DNA from: Mesorhizobium opportunistum WSM2075 | GTDB lineage: Bacteria; Pseudomonadota; Alphaproteobacteria; Rhizobiales; Rhizobiaceae | Direction of reading: 5' to 3' | NCBI RefSeq assembly: GCF_000176035.2 | Contig: NC_015675.1 | Location: 1,240,001-1,304,000 of the forward strand | Length of the DNA stretch: 64,000 nt | In this document: piece by piece, positions 42,625 to 51,759 of the stretch | Layout: every line of letters starts with the position of its first letter | How positions within the stretch are numbered: the first letter of the stretch is position 1 | Translations under genes and position numbers: made by a program | The notes under the pieces: generated by a model | Seen by the model: the letters and a program-made list of their open reading frames with translations, nothing else | Told to the model about the DNA's origin: nothing | Database searches by the model: none

Positions 42625-43110
42625 ATGAAAGCCAATTCCATCGCGCTCGCGCTGTCGTGCGGGGTTCTGTCAGCCTGCGCGGCCAGCAGTGCCATGAGAA
42701 CGTCCGCCGATACCGCGATTATTCAATCTTCGGCCGCGCCAGTGTGCGGTGGCATCGGGGCAGCACGCGTTGCCGAAAAGCAGGCAGCAATTGAGACGTT
42801 GAAGGCCGGATATGACCGCTACATCATTTATAACGCGGCAGCGAGCAACGACATTCGGGTAACTCAAATGCCCGGGAGCTATCAGACCCAAGGCAGCGCT
42901 TCCGTGTACGGCAACACTGCGACATTCAACGCCAACACCCAATATGTGCCCGGCCCGACCATAGTTTCGGGCGGGCATCACCAAGCGCTCGGGGTGAAGA
43001 TGTTCAAGGACAGTCAACCAGGAGCAGCACAGGCCCTTTCTGCACGCGATACGCTCGGGCCGGATTGGCAAAAGCTCTTGAAGGCGGGCACGGTCCATAC
43101 TTGCACGTGA
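42625..43110 (+). CDS. Putative lipoprotein of unknown function
   Basis: 161-residue protein with a short signal sequence and a lipobox (LSAC near residue 17), so probably membrane-anchored in the periplasm. The mature part contains AAIETLKAGYDRYIIYNAAASNDIRV and an Asn/Thr-rich stretch followed by VSGGHHQALGVKMFKD; I do not recognise a family. A strong AGGAGCAGGGGG ribosome site precedes the ATG. GC content is lower than in the core genes, as in the rest of 42.5-44 kb. Confidence 0.7.
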   Translation: MKANSIALALSCGVLSACAASSAMRTSADTAIIQSSAAPVCGGIGAARVAEKQAAIETLKAGYDRYIIYNAAASNDIRVTQMPGSYQTQGSASVYGNTATFNANTQYVPGPTIVSGGHHQALGVKMFKDSQPGAAQALSARDTLGPDWQKLLKAGTVHTCT

Positions 43111-43175
43111 CGACGCCTGTCAGCCTACGAACGCCGTTGAGAGTCCCCGAATACCCCCACCACCGGCTATGACGG

Positions 43176-43339
43176 GTGAGCGTCTTAGTCGCCCATAGTG
43201 TACCGGGAGCCGCTAAAGCGCTGTCCTTGTCAGTCGATCATGTTTGGAAGCTAGTTGACATGGGTGAACTGCCGTCCGTGAAAATTGGGAACGTCGGCTG
43301 ATCGAGGCTGACAAGCTTCGAGCGTTCCTCAAAAACCAT
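43176..43339 (+). pseudogene. Frameshifted excisionase/MerR-like helix-turn-helix gene
   Basis: From a GTG at 43176 the frame reads AAKALSLSVDHVWKLVDMGE, then LPSVKIGN, and hits TGA at 43299. Shifting the frame at about 43294 restores RLIEADKLRAFLKNH, the normal continuation of an excisionase-type DNA-binding domain (helix-turn-helix, LP-x-VKIG wing, RLI). A single-base loss therefore explains the break. Such small proteins belong to mobile islands, and this one lies 0.7 kb from the 3' end of a tRNA-Ser gene. Confidence 0.65.
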
Positions 43340-43460
43340 TACTGCCGGAGTTTCCTCGGTTTCTTGCGTTGCTCACAAGCCCGCTACGTTGAATACACGT
43401 TTGAAGCGGCAGCAAAGAAGCGTTGCGAGAGGTGGCGAAATTGCCACCTCCCGTGGGCTG

Positions 43461-43979
43461 CTAGAAAGCCTCATAAAATAGGTGAAGACGTTTCCACAGA
43501 AGGCAAAACCCCTCCCGGAAATCCCGAAGCCTCTTGGTCGTAACTACCTGCTGACGACGTTCTCCTACGTCCACGGGCAGCTTTGCAACCTGATAGATGT
43601 GGCCGTGCCCGAATGTCCCGATGGATGGTCCATGCCAAACATGCATATGAGCGAGCGTATTTCGATTTTTTACAGTGCGGTTGAAAGCGTTGCGAATGCG
43701 CTCCCACTCGACAACCGGGGGCACATCTGCAACTTTCGGCTCCCCAAACTGAGACGCCACAAGCGAACTGATCATGTTCATTCTGTCGCGAAGATTTTGG
43801 ACTGAGAAAAAAGCTAGCGTAGCGTGCTCGATGTTGGCCGGTTTAAGTAGCTTGACGTATATCCGTGCTAGCAGATGCTCGACATTGCCCCACTCGGCCA
43901 TTGCGCGGCCATATTCTACCATGAACTCCGGTTCATCGGTGGCGTAGTCGGGGCCAGCGGGGTCTGACCATTTTGCCAT
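43461..43979 (-). CDS. Hypothetical protein, island gene next to tRNA-Ser
   Basis: 172-residue soluble protein that I do not recognise. It is rich in charged and aromatic residues, contains RAMAEWGNVEHLLARIYVKL followed by a helical region, and ends LLWKRLHLFYEAF. The pattern of a helical protein with RN-LAHMHVWHG recalls uncharacterised HEPN-like or RiboL-PSP-type helical folds, but that is a guess. The ATG at 43979 was chosen; the longer frame would run into the tRNA. GC content is clearly below that of the neighbours, suggesting transfer. Confidence 0.7.
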   Translation of the reverse strand: MAKWSDPAGPDYATDEPEFMVEYGRAMAEWGNVEHLLARIYVKLLKPANIEHATLAFFSVQNLRDRMNMISSLVASQFGEPKVADVPPVVEWERIRNAFNRTVKNRNTLAHMHVWHGPSIGTFGHGHIYQVAKLPVDVGERRQQVVTTKRLRDFREGFCLLWKRLHLFYEAF

Positions 43980-44026
43980 GACGCGCCCTCGCTTTATGTT
44001 CAATCTATGATTGGCGGCAAGAACAA

Positions 44027-44116
44027 TGGCGGAGAGGGAGGGATTCGAACCCCCGATGGGCTTGCACCCATGCCGCATTTCGAGTGCGGTGCATTCGACC
44101 ACTCTGCCACCTCTCC
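44027..44116 (-). tRNA. tRNA-Ser (CGA)
   Basis: 90 bases including an encoded CCA. The acceptor stem GGAGAGG/CCTCTCC is perfect, the anticodon stem CCGCA/TGCGG encloses CTCGAAA with anticodon CGA, the long variable arm ATGGGTGCAAGCCCAT is that of a class II tRNA, and the T-arm is GGGGGTTCGAATCCCTC. The 3' end faces the low-GC region at 42.5-44 kb, the orientation expected for an island inserted at a tRNA end. Confidence 0.97.
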
Positions 44117-44451
44117 GCGGTCATGGTCGGCCGTTGCCGGCGCGGCGCACTAGATAACGGCTGAACGGGCAGGTTACAAGGCCAAATCCGCGGGGAAATT
44201 CAGCTTGCCGTCCGGGTCCGGCCGGGATCGAGATCATCCCGTCCCCGGCAGGCGATCGCGGCCGGTACGCCAGGGCCAGGGAAACAGGCCGTTTGCCTTG
44301 ACTCGCGCTCAACCTTCGGTTAGGGACAGCGCGCAATCGGCGTGGAGGGTTCTTCCGCGCCGCTTGTTTTTTGAACCCGCAGACTGACAAAAAGACGGCC
44401 GAACCGCCAGAGGCGGTTCATCAAGGCCGACCGAACAGCGAAAGGCAAAAA
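44117..44451 (+). other. Leader region upstream of rplU
   Basis: 335 bp without a gene. It holds a candidate promoter at 44298-44326 and a GC-rich stretch with short self-complementary runs (CCGGGTCCGGCCGGGA). Ribosomal-protein leaders can be regulatory, but I see no defined L21-binding structure or riboswitch. Confidence 0.4.
44298..44326 (+). promoter_or_regulatory. Candidate rplU-rpmA promoter
   Basis: TTGACT, a 17-base spacer and TAGGGA match the alphaproteobacterial vegetative promoter reasonably well. Transcription would start about 120 bp upstream of rplU. Confidence 0.5.
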
Positions 44452-45144
44452 ATGTTCGCAGTCATCAAAACGGGCGGCAAGCAGTATCGCGTCGCCGCCA
44501 ACGATCTCCTGAAGATCGAAAAAGTCGAAGCCAATGTCGGCGATATCGTCGAGATCGGCCACGTGCTCGCGCATGGCGAGGGCGAAAACGTCACGTTCGG
44601 CGCGCCGTTCGTCGATGGCGCTCTGGTCACGGCGGAAGTCGTCGAGCAAGGCAAGAACCGCACGGTCATCGCTTTCAAGAAGCGCCGCCGTCAGAATTCG
44701 CGCCGCAAGATCGGCCATCGCCAGCTTTTGACCACCGTGCGGATCTCCGAGATCCTGCTGGGTGGCGCAAAGCCGACGAAGACGGCCGCGGTGAAGGCGC
44801 CGAAGAAGGAAGCCAAGGCCGAACTGGCCTCCGAGGCAAAGGCCGAGGCCGCGCCGAAGGAAGCCAAGACCAAGAAGGAAGCTGCTCCGAAGGACGACGC
44901 AAACGCCGTGACCGCCGCCGCGCCGCTGTTCAAGGCGCCGAAGGGCGAGCCGGACGATTTGACCGTGATCAAGGGCATCGGCCCGGTCGCCGCCAAGGAT
45001 CTCGCCGAGCAGGGCATCATCACCTTCGCGCAGCTCGCCAAGCTGACCGAAAAGGACGTCGCCAAGATCGACGAGCACATGCCGTTCAGCGCCGACCAGA
45101 TCAAGGACTGGCGCGAACAGGCCAAGGAACTGGCGAAGAAGTAA
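44452..45144 (+). CDS. rplU: Ribosomal protein bL21 with C-terminal helix-hairpin-helix extension
   Basis: Large-subunit ribosomal protein binding 23S rRNA. Residues 1-103 are an ordinary bL21 ([15 protein letters not shown] through [16 protein letters not shown]), a protein normally about 103 residues long. Here it continues to 230: a Lys/Ala/Glu-rich linker (about 105-160) and a helix-hairpin-helix domain ([20 protein letters not shown], about 168-230). Such tails are known in Rhizobiales bL21, but their function is not. The ATG at 44452 is the family start. rpmA follows after 98 bp. Confidence 0.96.
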   Translation: MFAVIKTGGKQYRVAANDLLKIEKVEANVGDIVEIGHVLAHGEGENVTFGAPFVDGALVTAEVVEQGKNRTVIAFKKRRRQNSRRKIGHRQLLTTVRISEILLGGAKPTKTAAVKAPKKEAKAELASEAKAEAAPKEAKTKKEAAPKDDANAVTAAAPLFKAPKGEPDDLTVIKGIGPVAAKDLAEQGIITFAQLAKLTEKDVAKIDEHMPFSADQIKDWREQAKELAKK

Positions 45145-45242
45145 TTTTTCCGGCGACTGGGTCGCCGGATCGGACTTGAAACGGAACGCGAACGCGTTCA
45201 TAAGGCCTTTTAGGCGCCTTGCGGCGCAACGGAGTTAGTTAG

Positions 45243-45512
45243 ATGGCACACAAGAAAGCTGGCGGCTCGTCGCGCAACGGTCGCGACTCGCATTCCAAGC
45301 GTCTGGGCGTGAAGAAGTTCGGCGGCGAAGCCGTCATCCCGGGCAACATCATCATTCGTCAACGCGGCACGACCTGGCATCCCGGCGTCAATGTCGGCAT
45401 GGGCACGGACCATACCCTTTTCGCGCTCGAATCCGGCGCCGTGATGTTCAACAAGAAAGCCAACGGCCGAACCTACGTATCGGTCAATCCGATTACCAAA
45501 GCCGCGGAGTAG
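45243..45512 (+). CDS. rpmA: Ribosomal protein bL27
   Basis: Ribosomal protein near the peptidyl-transferase centre, 89 residues, complete. [20 protein letters not shown] and [15 protein letters not shown] are diagnostic. It is co-transcribed with rplU; the gap between them contains a CCGGCGAC/GTCGCCGG hairpin (45150-45168) without a T-run. A strong terminator follows 69 bp downstream. Confidence 0.98.
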   Translation: MAHKKAGGSSRNGRDSHSKRLGVKKFGGEAVIPGNIIIRQRGTTWHPGVNVGMGTDHTLFALESGAVMFNKKANGRTYVSVNPITKAAE

Positions 45513-45581
45513 CCGGTTCCGCACTAGAACACCGGCGCCCATCTCGGGAACCGGTGTCTGGCAAAACCAGGAAAAGGATCA

Positions 45582-45610
45582 GGGGAGATGGGTTTCCATC
45601 TCCCCTTTTT
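45582..45610 (+). terminator. Intrinsic terminator of rplU-rpmA
   Basis: GGGGAGATGG, a four-base loop, CCATCTCCCC and five Ts form a perfect 10-bp stem with a T-run. It lies just before the ribosome site of the GNAT gene, so that gene may receive only read-through or have its own start. Confidence 0.93.
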
Positions 45611-45631
45611 CTTGTGCCTGGAGGACTTTCA

Positions 45632-46219
45632 ATGGTTGCCGAAGCGGAAGACACCGAAGACGAAAGTTACGCGATAGACTGCCCGGTGCTGGTCACCGAG
45701 CGGCTGGTGATGCGGGCGCCCTGCGAAAACGATGTCGCGCAACTGGTGGAGCTTGCCGACAACCGCCATGTCGCCGAAATGCTGGCGCGCATGCCGCACC
45801 CCTATGGCGAGGCCGAGGCGCGCGCCTTCCTCGCCATGACGAAGTCGCGCCGCGCCGGCATTGTCTATGCGCTGACGCTGGCCGGCACCGACACCTTCGT
45901 CGGCTGCGCGGGCTTAAACACCACCGATCGCGGGCTGGAGCTCGGCTACTGGATCGGCGAGCCCTATTGGAAGAAGGGCTATGCGACCGAAGCGGCCCAC
46001 GCGCTGGTCGATCTCGCCTTCCAGAAGACCTCGATCCAGGTGCTGCATGCCTCGACCCGGGTCATCAATCCGGCCTCGCGCCGGGTGATCCATAAGTGCG
46101 GTTTCCAGTATGCCGGCCAGGGCATGCTGAATTCGATCGTCGCCGGCCAGGTGCCGGTCGAGCGCTATCGGCTGGATCGCAAGACCTGGATCAGCCTGCG
46201 GAACTGGGTGCATTTCTAG
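45632..46219 (+). CDS. GNAT acetyltransferase, RimJ/RimL-like
   Basis: Acetyl-CoA-dependent N-acetyltransferase of 195 residues. It starts with the TERLVMRAP strand and has the GYWIGEPYWKKGYATEA coenzyme-A binding loop, followed by NPASRRVIHKCGF, all typical of the RimJ/RimL group that acetylates ribosomal proteins or small molecules. The gene is commonly found between rpmA and obgE in Rhizobiales. The ATG at 45632 follows a GGAGG site. Its stop codon lies in the left arm of a palindromic element. Confidence 0.9.
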   Translation: MVAEAEDTEDESYAIDCPVLVTERLVMRAPCENDVAQLVELADNRHVAEMLARMPHPYGEAEARAFLAMTKSRRAGIVYALTLAGTDTFVGCAGLNTTDRGLELGYWIGEPYWKKGYATEAAHALVDLAFQKTSIQVLHASTRVINPASRRVIHKCGFQYAGQGMLNSIVAGQVPVERYRLDRKTWISLRNWVHF

Positions 46220-46359
46220 ATGGGGCGATATTCAGGTGAGGCCGGCCTGCAAACGATGGTTTTCTGCGCTTCCGGTGCTCACGGACTTCATGTCCGCTCC
46301 GCTCCGGTTCTCGGAAACCATCGTTTTCGACTCGGCCTGACCTGAATCTCGCCCCATCT
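46218..46359. repeat. Palindromic intergenic element, 47-bp arms
   Basis: Arms 46218-46264 and 46313-46359 are reverse complements at about 39 of 47 positions, starting with AGATGGGGCGA. The 48-base centre includes TCCG/CGGA-type short dyads. It lies between convergent genes, and its left arm includes the last two bases of the GNAT stop codon. The size and plan recall rhizobial intergenic mosaic elements, but I could not compare sequences. Confidence 0.8.
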
Positions 46360-46400
46360 CGGCGCGTGCCGCAAACCAAAGGTTTTGAACGAAGCCTAAG

Positions 46401-47264
46401 TCAGCCCAGTTCGGCCCAGACGGGCAAATGGTCCGAGCCGACCGCTTGGCGGTCGACCCACAGACGCTTCAGGGATCGGGCAAGCGAGGCGCTGGTGAAG
46501 ATATAGTCGATGCGCTTGTGGCGGCTGGCATCCTCGGGCCGTTTGGGATCGACCCAGGTGGCGAGATCGGCCACATCGAGGCGCACAGCGGCATCGACGG
46601 CAAAGTCGGCGGTCAACGGCATGCCGAATTCATGGTCCGGGCGGCCGGCGAGTTCGACATATTCGGGCGAGCCGGCCAGCATGTTGAAATCGCCCATGCC
46701 GACAAAGGCTTCCGGATGCGGCAATTCCGGCAGGCCGATCTCGGCGACGCCGGACAATGCGCCGCCTTCGAGCGCGTAGTTCAAGAGGCGCTGGCGCAGG
46801 AACTGGATCTGGCTGGCGCGTTCGACCGGGCTGCGGTGATCGAGATGGATGGAATAGAAGCGGATGAAACCGAGCGGCGTCTCTATCAGCGCTTCCAGCG
46901 CGCCGCGTTGGAAGTTCATCATCTCGAAGCTGCGGCTGCGCGGAAGAAGCAGGTTGCGCGACAGATGAATGGGCGTCTTCGACAGCACCATATTGCCGAG
47001 CTGGAAGGTCGTGGTGATGGCGCGCCCATCCTCGATGCGCGAACCGATATTGGCCTCGAAATTGCTGCCATAGACGGCAAAGTAGTCGGGCAGCGCCTCG
47101 CCGATCTCGGCGACCATGTCGCGGCCGCCGTTCCTCGGATTGTTGCGGGTAACCTCCTGCAGCGCGATGACGTCGGCGCCGCGCACGGTTTCGGCGATGC
47201 GCCCGACATCGTACTGTCCGTCGAGACCGACGCCGTACTGGATGTTGTAGGTTACAAGCTTCAT
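46401..47264 (-). CDS. Endonuclease/exonuclease/phosphatase family protein
   Basis: Mg-dependent phosphodiesterase or phosphatase-fold enzyme of 287 residues. All core motifs are visible in order: TYNIQYG, ALQEV, HLDHRS, GDFNM and SDHLPV. The family includes DNases, sphingomyelinases and inositol phosphatases, so the substrate is open. The absence of a signal peptide suggests a cytosolic enzyme. It is divergent from obgE, with 128 bp between starts. Confidence 0.9.
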   Translation of the reverse strand: MKLVTYNIQYGVGLDGQYDVGRIAETVRGADVIALQEVTRNNPRNGGRDMVAEIGEALPDYFAVYGSNFEANIGSRIEDGRAITTTFQLGNMVLSKTPIHLSRNLLLPRSRSFEMMNFQRGALEALIETPLGFIRFYSIHLDHRSPVERASQIQFLRQRLLNYALEGGALSGVAEIGLPELPHPEAFVGMGDFNMLAGSPEYVELAGRPDHEFGMPLTADFAVDAAVRLDVADLATWVDPKRPEDASRHKRIDYIFTSASLARSLKRLWVDRQAVGSDHLPVWAELG

Positions 47265-47356
47265 TCCGCCATCTCCGGCCAACCCCATGCGGCCATTGTC
47301 ACAAAACGGCCTCGCCCTTGGCCGCGCCTTGGTTTAGAGCAAGGCCTAAGGTTTAG

Positions 47357-48424
<1,068 letters not shown>

Positions 48425-48427
48425 GGC

Positions 48428-49564
48428 ATGCAGTCGCTCAGGAAATACCGGCGCATCACCGTCAAGATCGGCTCGGCGCTGCTCGTCGATCGCGCGGCGG
48501 GTCTCAAGCGCGACTGGCTGGCCTCGCTCGCCGACGATATTGCGGTGCTGGCCGATGGCGGTGCGGAAATCCTCGTCGTGTCCTCCGGCGCCATCGCACT
48601 CGGCCGCACCATCCTCGGCCTCGGCAAGCGTGCCCTGAAGCTCGAGGAAAGCCAGGCCGCGGCCGCCGTCGGACAGATCGCGCTCGCCGGCGCCTGGTCG
48701 GATGCGCTCGGCAAGGGCGCCCTGAAATCAGGCCAGATTCTCTTGACCCTTGGCGACACAGAGGAACGCCGCCGCTATCTCAACGCCAGGGCGACGATCT
48801 CGACATTGCTCAAGATGAAGGCGGTGCCGGTCATCAACGAGAACGACACGGTCGCCACCTCCGAAATCCGCTATGGCGACAATGACCGGCTGGCCGCGCG
48901 CGTCGCCACGATGATGGGCGCCGACCTCCTGGTGCTGCTCTCCGACATTGACGGGCTCTACACCGCGCCGCCGGCGCGCGACCCGCAAGCCAAGTTCATC
49001 CCCGTGGTCGACCGCATCACATCCGATATCGAAGCCATGGCGGGAGCCGCCGCTTCCGAACTGTCGCGCGGCGGCATGCGCACGAAGCTCGATGCCGGCA
49101 AGATCGCCACGGCCGCCGGCACGGCGATGATCATCACATCGGGGACGCGGCTGTCGCCGCTGATGGCGATCGAGCGCGGCGAACGCGCCACCTTCTTCCG
49201 GCCGAGCGCCAATCCGGTCAAGGGCTACAAGACCTGGATCGCCGGCCAGCTCGAGCCGGCCGGCCGGCTGACGGTCGATGCCGGCGCCATCGGCGCGCTG
49301 CTGTCCGGCAAATCGTTGCTGCCGGCCGGCGTCAAGCTGGTCAGCGGCAATTTCTCGCGGGGCGACACCGTGGCGATCCTGTCGCCAGAGGGCCGCGAGA
49401 TCGCGCGCGGACTGGTTGCCTACGATGCCGCCGATGCCGTAAGGATCGCTGGCCTGAAGACAGCCGAGATCGAAACCATTCTCGGCTACGAAGCGCGTTC
49501 GGCGATGATCCACCGCGACGATTTGGTGGTCAATCACGCCGGAGACGACACAAGCGGAGGATGA
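48428..49564 (+). CDS. proB: Glutamate 5-kinase
   Basis: First enzyme of proline synthesis, phosphorylating glutamate; 378 residues. The amino-acid kinase domain shows [16 protein letters not shown] and [19 protein letters not shown], and a PUA domain occupies about residues 285-370. It lies in the obgE-proB-proA order common to alphaproteobacteria. The short spacings of 3 bp on each side imply a single operon. Feedback inhibition by proline is a family property and is not readable from the sequence. Confidence 0.97.
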   Translation: MQSLRKYRRITVKIGSALLVDRAAGLKRDWLASLADDIAVLADGGAEILVVSSGAIALGRTILGLGKRALKLEESQAAAAVGQIALAGAWSDALGKGALKSGQILLTLGDTEERRRYLNARATISTLLKMKAVPVINENDTVATSEIRYGDNDRLAARVATMMGADLLVLLSDIDGLYTAPPARDPQAKFIPVVDRITSDIEAMAGAAASELSRGGMRTKLDAGKIATAAGTAMIITSGTRLSPLMAIERGERATFFRPSANPVKGYKTWIAGQLEPAGRLTVDAGAIGALLSGKSLLPAGVKLVSGNFSRGDTVAILSPEGREIARGLVAYDAADAVRIAGLKTAEIETILGYEARSAMIHRDDLVVNHAGDDTSGG

Positions 49565-49567
49565 GCC

Positions 49568-50854
49568 ATGCTGAAACTGCATGAAAAATCCGGGGACGAC
49601 ACCGTGGCGCTGATGGCCGATATCGGCCGCCGTGCCCGCGCTGCCGCCCGGCCGCTGGCCATCGCCACCACCGCCGCCAAGAATGCCGCCCTCCTCGCAA
49701 TGGCCAAGGCGATCGTCGCCCGCGAGCAGGAGATTCTCGACGCCAACGCCATCGATGTCTCGAATGGCCATGAGTCCGGGCTATCCGCTTCCTTCATGGA
49801 CCGGCTGAAGCTCGATCCGGTGCGTATCCATGCCATGGCCGAAGGGATTCGCGAGATCGCGGAACTCAAGGATCCCGTCGGCGACGTCATCGCCGCCTGG
49901 GAGCGGCCGAACGGCCTGCAGATCGAGCGCGTGCGTACGCCGCTCGGCGTCGTCGGCGTCATCTATGAGAGCCGCCCGAACGTGACGGCGGATGCCGGCG
50001 CGCTCTGCCTCAAGGCCGGCAATCCGGTGATCCTGCGCGGCGGCTCGGATTCGCTCAATTCGTCTTCCGCCATCCACGCCTGCCTTGTCGAAGGCCTGAA
50101 GGCGGCCGGCCTGCCGGAAGATGCCATCCAGTTGGTGCCGACCACCGACCGCGCCGCTGTCGGCGAGATGCTGAAGGGGCTTGGCGGCACGCTCGACGTC
50201 ATCATCCCGCGCGGCGGCAAAAGCCTTGTCGGGCGGGTGCAGAGCGAGGCGCGTGTGCCGGTCTTTGCCCATCTCGAAGGCATCTGCCACCTCTACATCG
50301 ACCGCTCGGCCGATCTCGACATGGCGGTCAGGATCGCCGTCAACGCCAAGATGCGGCGCACCGGCGTCTGCGGCGCCGCCGAGACATTGCTGGTCGACCG
50401 TGCCGTGGCGTCGACGCATCTGGTGCCGATCCTCGACGCGCTGCGCGCCGCCGGCTGCGAGATCCATGCCGATGCCGAAGTGCTGAAGCTGTTTTTCGAC
50501 GCCAGGCCGGCTGATGATGCCGACTGGGTGACCGAATATCTGGACGCCATCATCGCGGTGAAGCTGGTCGACGGCGTCAGCGGTGCGATCGACCATATCG
50601 AGACCTTCTCCTCGCATCACACGGAGGCGATTGTCGCCGAGGATGCACGAGCGGTGGAGCGGTTCTTCAATGAGATCGATTCGGCGATCCTGCTGCACAA
50701 TGCCTCGACCCAGTTCGCCGATGGCGGCGAGTTCGGAATGGGCGCCGAGATCGGCATCGCCACCGGCAAGATGCATGCGCGCGGACCGGTCGGCGTCGAA
50801 CAGCTGACATCGTTCAAATACCGCGTGCGCGGGTCGGGACAGGTGAGGCCTTGA
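49568..50854 (+). CDS. proA: Glutamate-5-semialdehyde dehydrogenase (gamma-glutamyl phosphate reductase)
   Basis: Second proline-synthesis enzyme, 428 residues. It has the aldehyde-dehydrogenase fold with [20 protein letters not shown], the catalytic Cys in [13 protein letters not shown], and the C-terminal [20 protein letters not shown]. It accepts the unstable product of ProB, so the adjacent genes fit channelling. A palindromic repeat begins 38 bp after its stop. Confidence 0.97.
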   Translation: MLKLHEKSGDDTVALMADIGRRARAAARPLAIATTAAKNAALLAMAKAIVAREQEILDANAIDVSNGHESGLSASFMDRLKLDPVRIHAMAEGIREIAELKDPVGDVIAAWERPNGLQIERVRTPLGVVGVIYESRPNVTADAGALCLKAGNPVILRGGSDSLNSSSAIHACLVEGLKAAGLPEDAIQLVPTTDRAAVGEMLKGLGGTLDVIIPRGGKSLVGRVQSEARVPVFAHLEGICHLYIDRSADLDMAVRIAVNAKMRRTGVCGAAETLLVDRAVASTHLVPILDALRAAGCEIHADAEVLKLFFDARPADDADWVTEYLDAIIAVKLVDGVSGAIDHIETFSSHHTEAIVAEDARAVERFFNEIDSAILLHNASTQFADGGEFGMGAEIGIATGKMHARGPVGVEQLTSFKYRVRGSGQVRP

Positions 50855-50891
50855 CGATTTTTGTCGTTAGAGCGTGAAGCGTTGCGCCCAG

Positions 50892-51051
50892 GCACCCCCC
50901 TCTGTCCTGCCGGACATCTCCCCCGCAAGGGGGGAGCTTGGCTGGCATTTCGGATTTCGCCAATCTTCAGCGCTGCAAGATTTACCTCTTCGCCGAAATT
51001 GCTGATCTCCCCCCTTGCGGGGGAGATGCCCGGCAGGGCAGAGGGGGGTGC
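50892..51051. repeat. 160-bp MITE-like palindromic element
   Basis: Arms 50892-50936 and 51007-51051 are 45 bp each and reverse-complementary at 43 positions. They start GCACCCCCCTCTG and end in a GCAAGGGGGGAG-type run. The 70-base centre has no gene. It fills most of the 205-bp gap between proA and nadD. No target-site duplication is obvious. Near-perfect arms suggest recent insertion or maintained folding. Confidence 0.88.
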
Positions 51052-51059
51052 TTAGCGCG

Positions 51060-51692
51060 ATGCTATCTCCTTCCCCGCCCCCAGCACCCTCCGCCTACCT
51101 CAAAATGCCGCATGCCGAAAAAGGCCTGGCCGTCGGTCTGTTCGGCGGCTCGTTCAATCCGCCGCATGCCGGCCATGCGCTGGTCGCCGAGATCGCGCTG
51201 AGGCGCCTGGCGCTCGACCAGTTGTGGTGGATGGTGACGCCGGGCAATCCGCTGAAGAACACGCGCGAACTGGCGCCGCTGACCGAGCGGCTGCAATTGT
51301 CGGAGCGGATCGCCAAGAACCCGAAGATCAAGGTCACCGCCTTCGAGGCGGCGCATCACGTGCGCTACACCGCCGACACGTTGGCGCTGGTCAAGGCGCG
51401 CAATCCCGGCGTCGATTTCGTCTGGATCATGGGCGCCGACAGTTTGCGCGACTTCCATCACTGGCAGCGCTGGCGCGAGATCGTGCTGACCTTCCCGATC
51501 GCGGTCATCGACCGACCGGGGGCGACGCTGTCGTTCCTGTCGTCGGTCGTGGCCAAGACCTTCGACTATGCCCGCGTCGACGAGGGCGACGCGCCGCGGC
51601 TTGCGCGCATGAAAGCGCCGGCCTGGACCTTCATCCACGGCCCGCGCTCGTCGCTGTCGTCGAGCGCGATCCGCCGGATGGCAAAGGGATAG
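51060..51692 (+). CDS. nadD: Nicotinate-nucleotide adenylyltransferase
   Basis: Converts nicotinate mononucleotide and ATP to deamido-NAD in NAD synthesis; 210 residues from the ATG at 51060. GLFGGSFNPPHAGHALVAEI carries the nucleotidyltransferase H-x-G-H motif, and SSLSSSAIRR is the C-terminal signature. The ATG at 51105 (MPHAEKG) is an alternative that matches many rhizobial N-termini but lacks a ribosome site; the ATG at 51060 has GAGGGGGG from the end of the palindromic element 11 bases upstream. Confidence 0.94.
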   Translation: MLSPSPPPAPSAYLKMPHAEKGLAVGLFGGSFNPPHAGHALVAEIALRRLALDQLWWMVTPGNPLKNTRELAPLTERLQLSERIAKNPKIKVTAFEAAHHVRYTADTLALVKARNPGVDFVWIMGADSLRDFHHWQRWREIVLTFPIAVIDRPGATLSFLSSVVAKTFDYARVDEGDAPRLARMKAPAWTFIHGPRSSLSSSAIRRMAKG

Positions 51693-51759
51693 GGTCTCGC
51701 ACCGCCGATGTCGCTTTTGCGGGGGCTTTTCGCCGCGGAGTGGGCGATCTTGTCTGAAC

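Noticed and set aside
50892..51051. CRISPR-like or tRNA-like interpretation of the palindrome
   Set aside because: There are only two inverted arms with no regularly spaced direct repeats, and no tRNA motifs.
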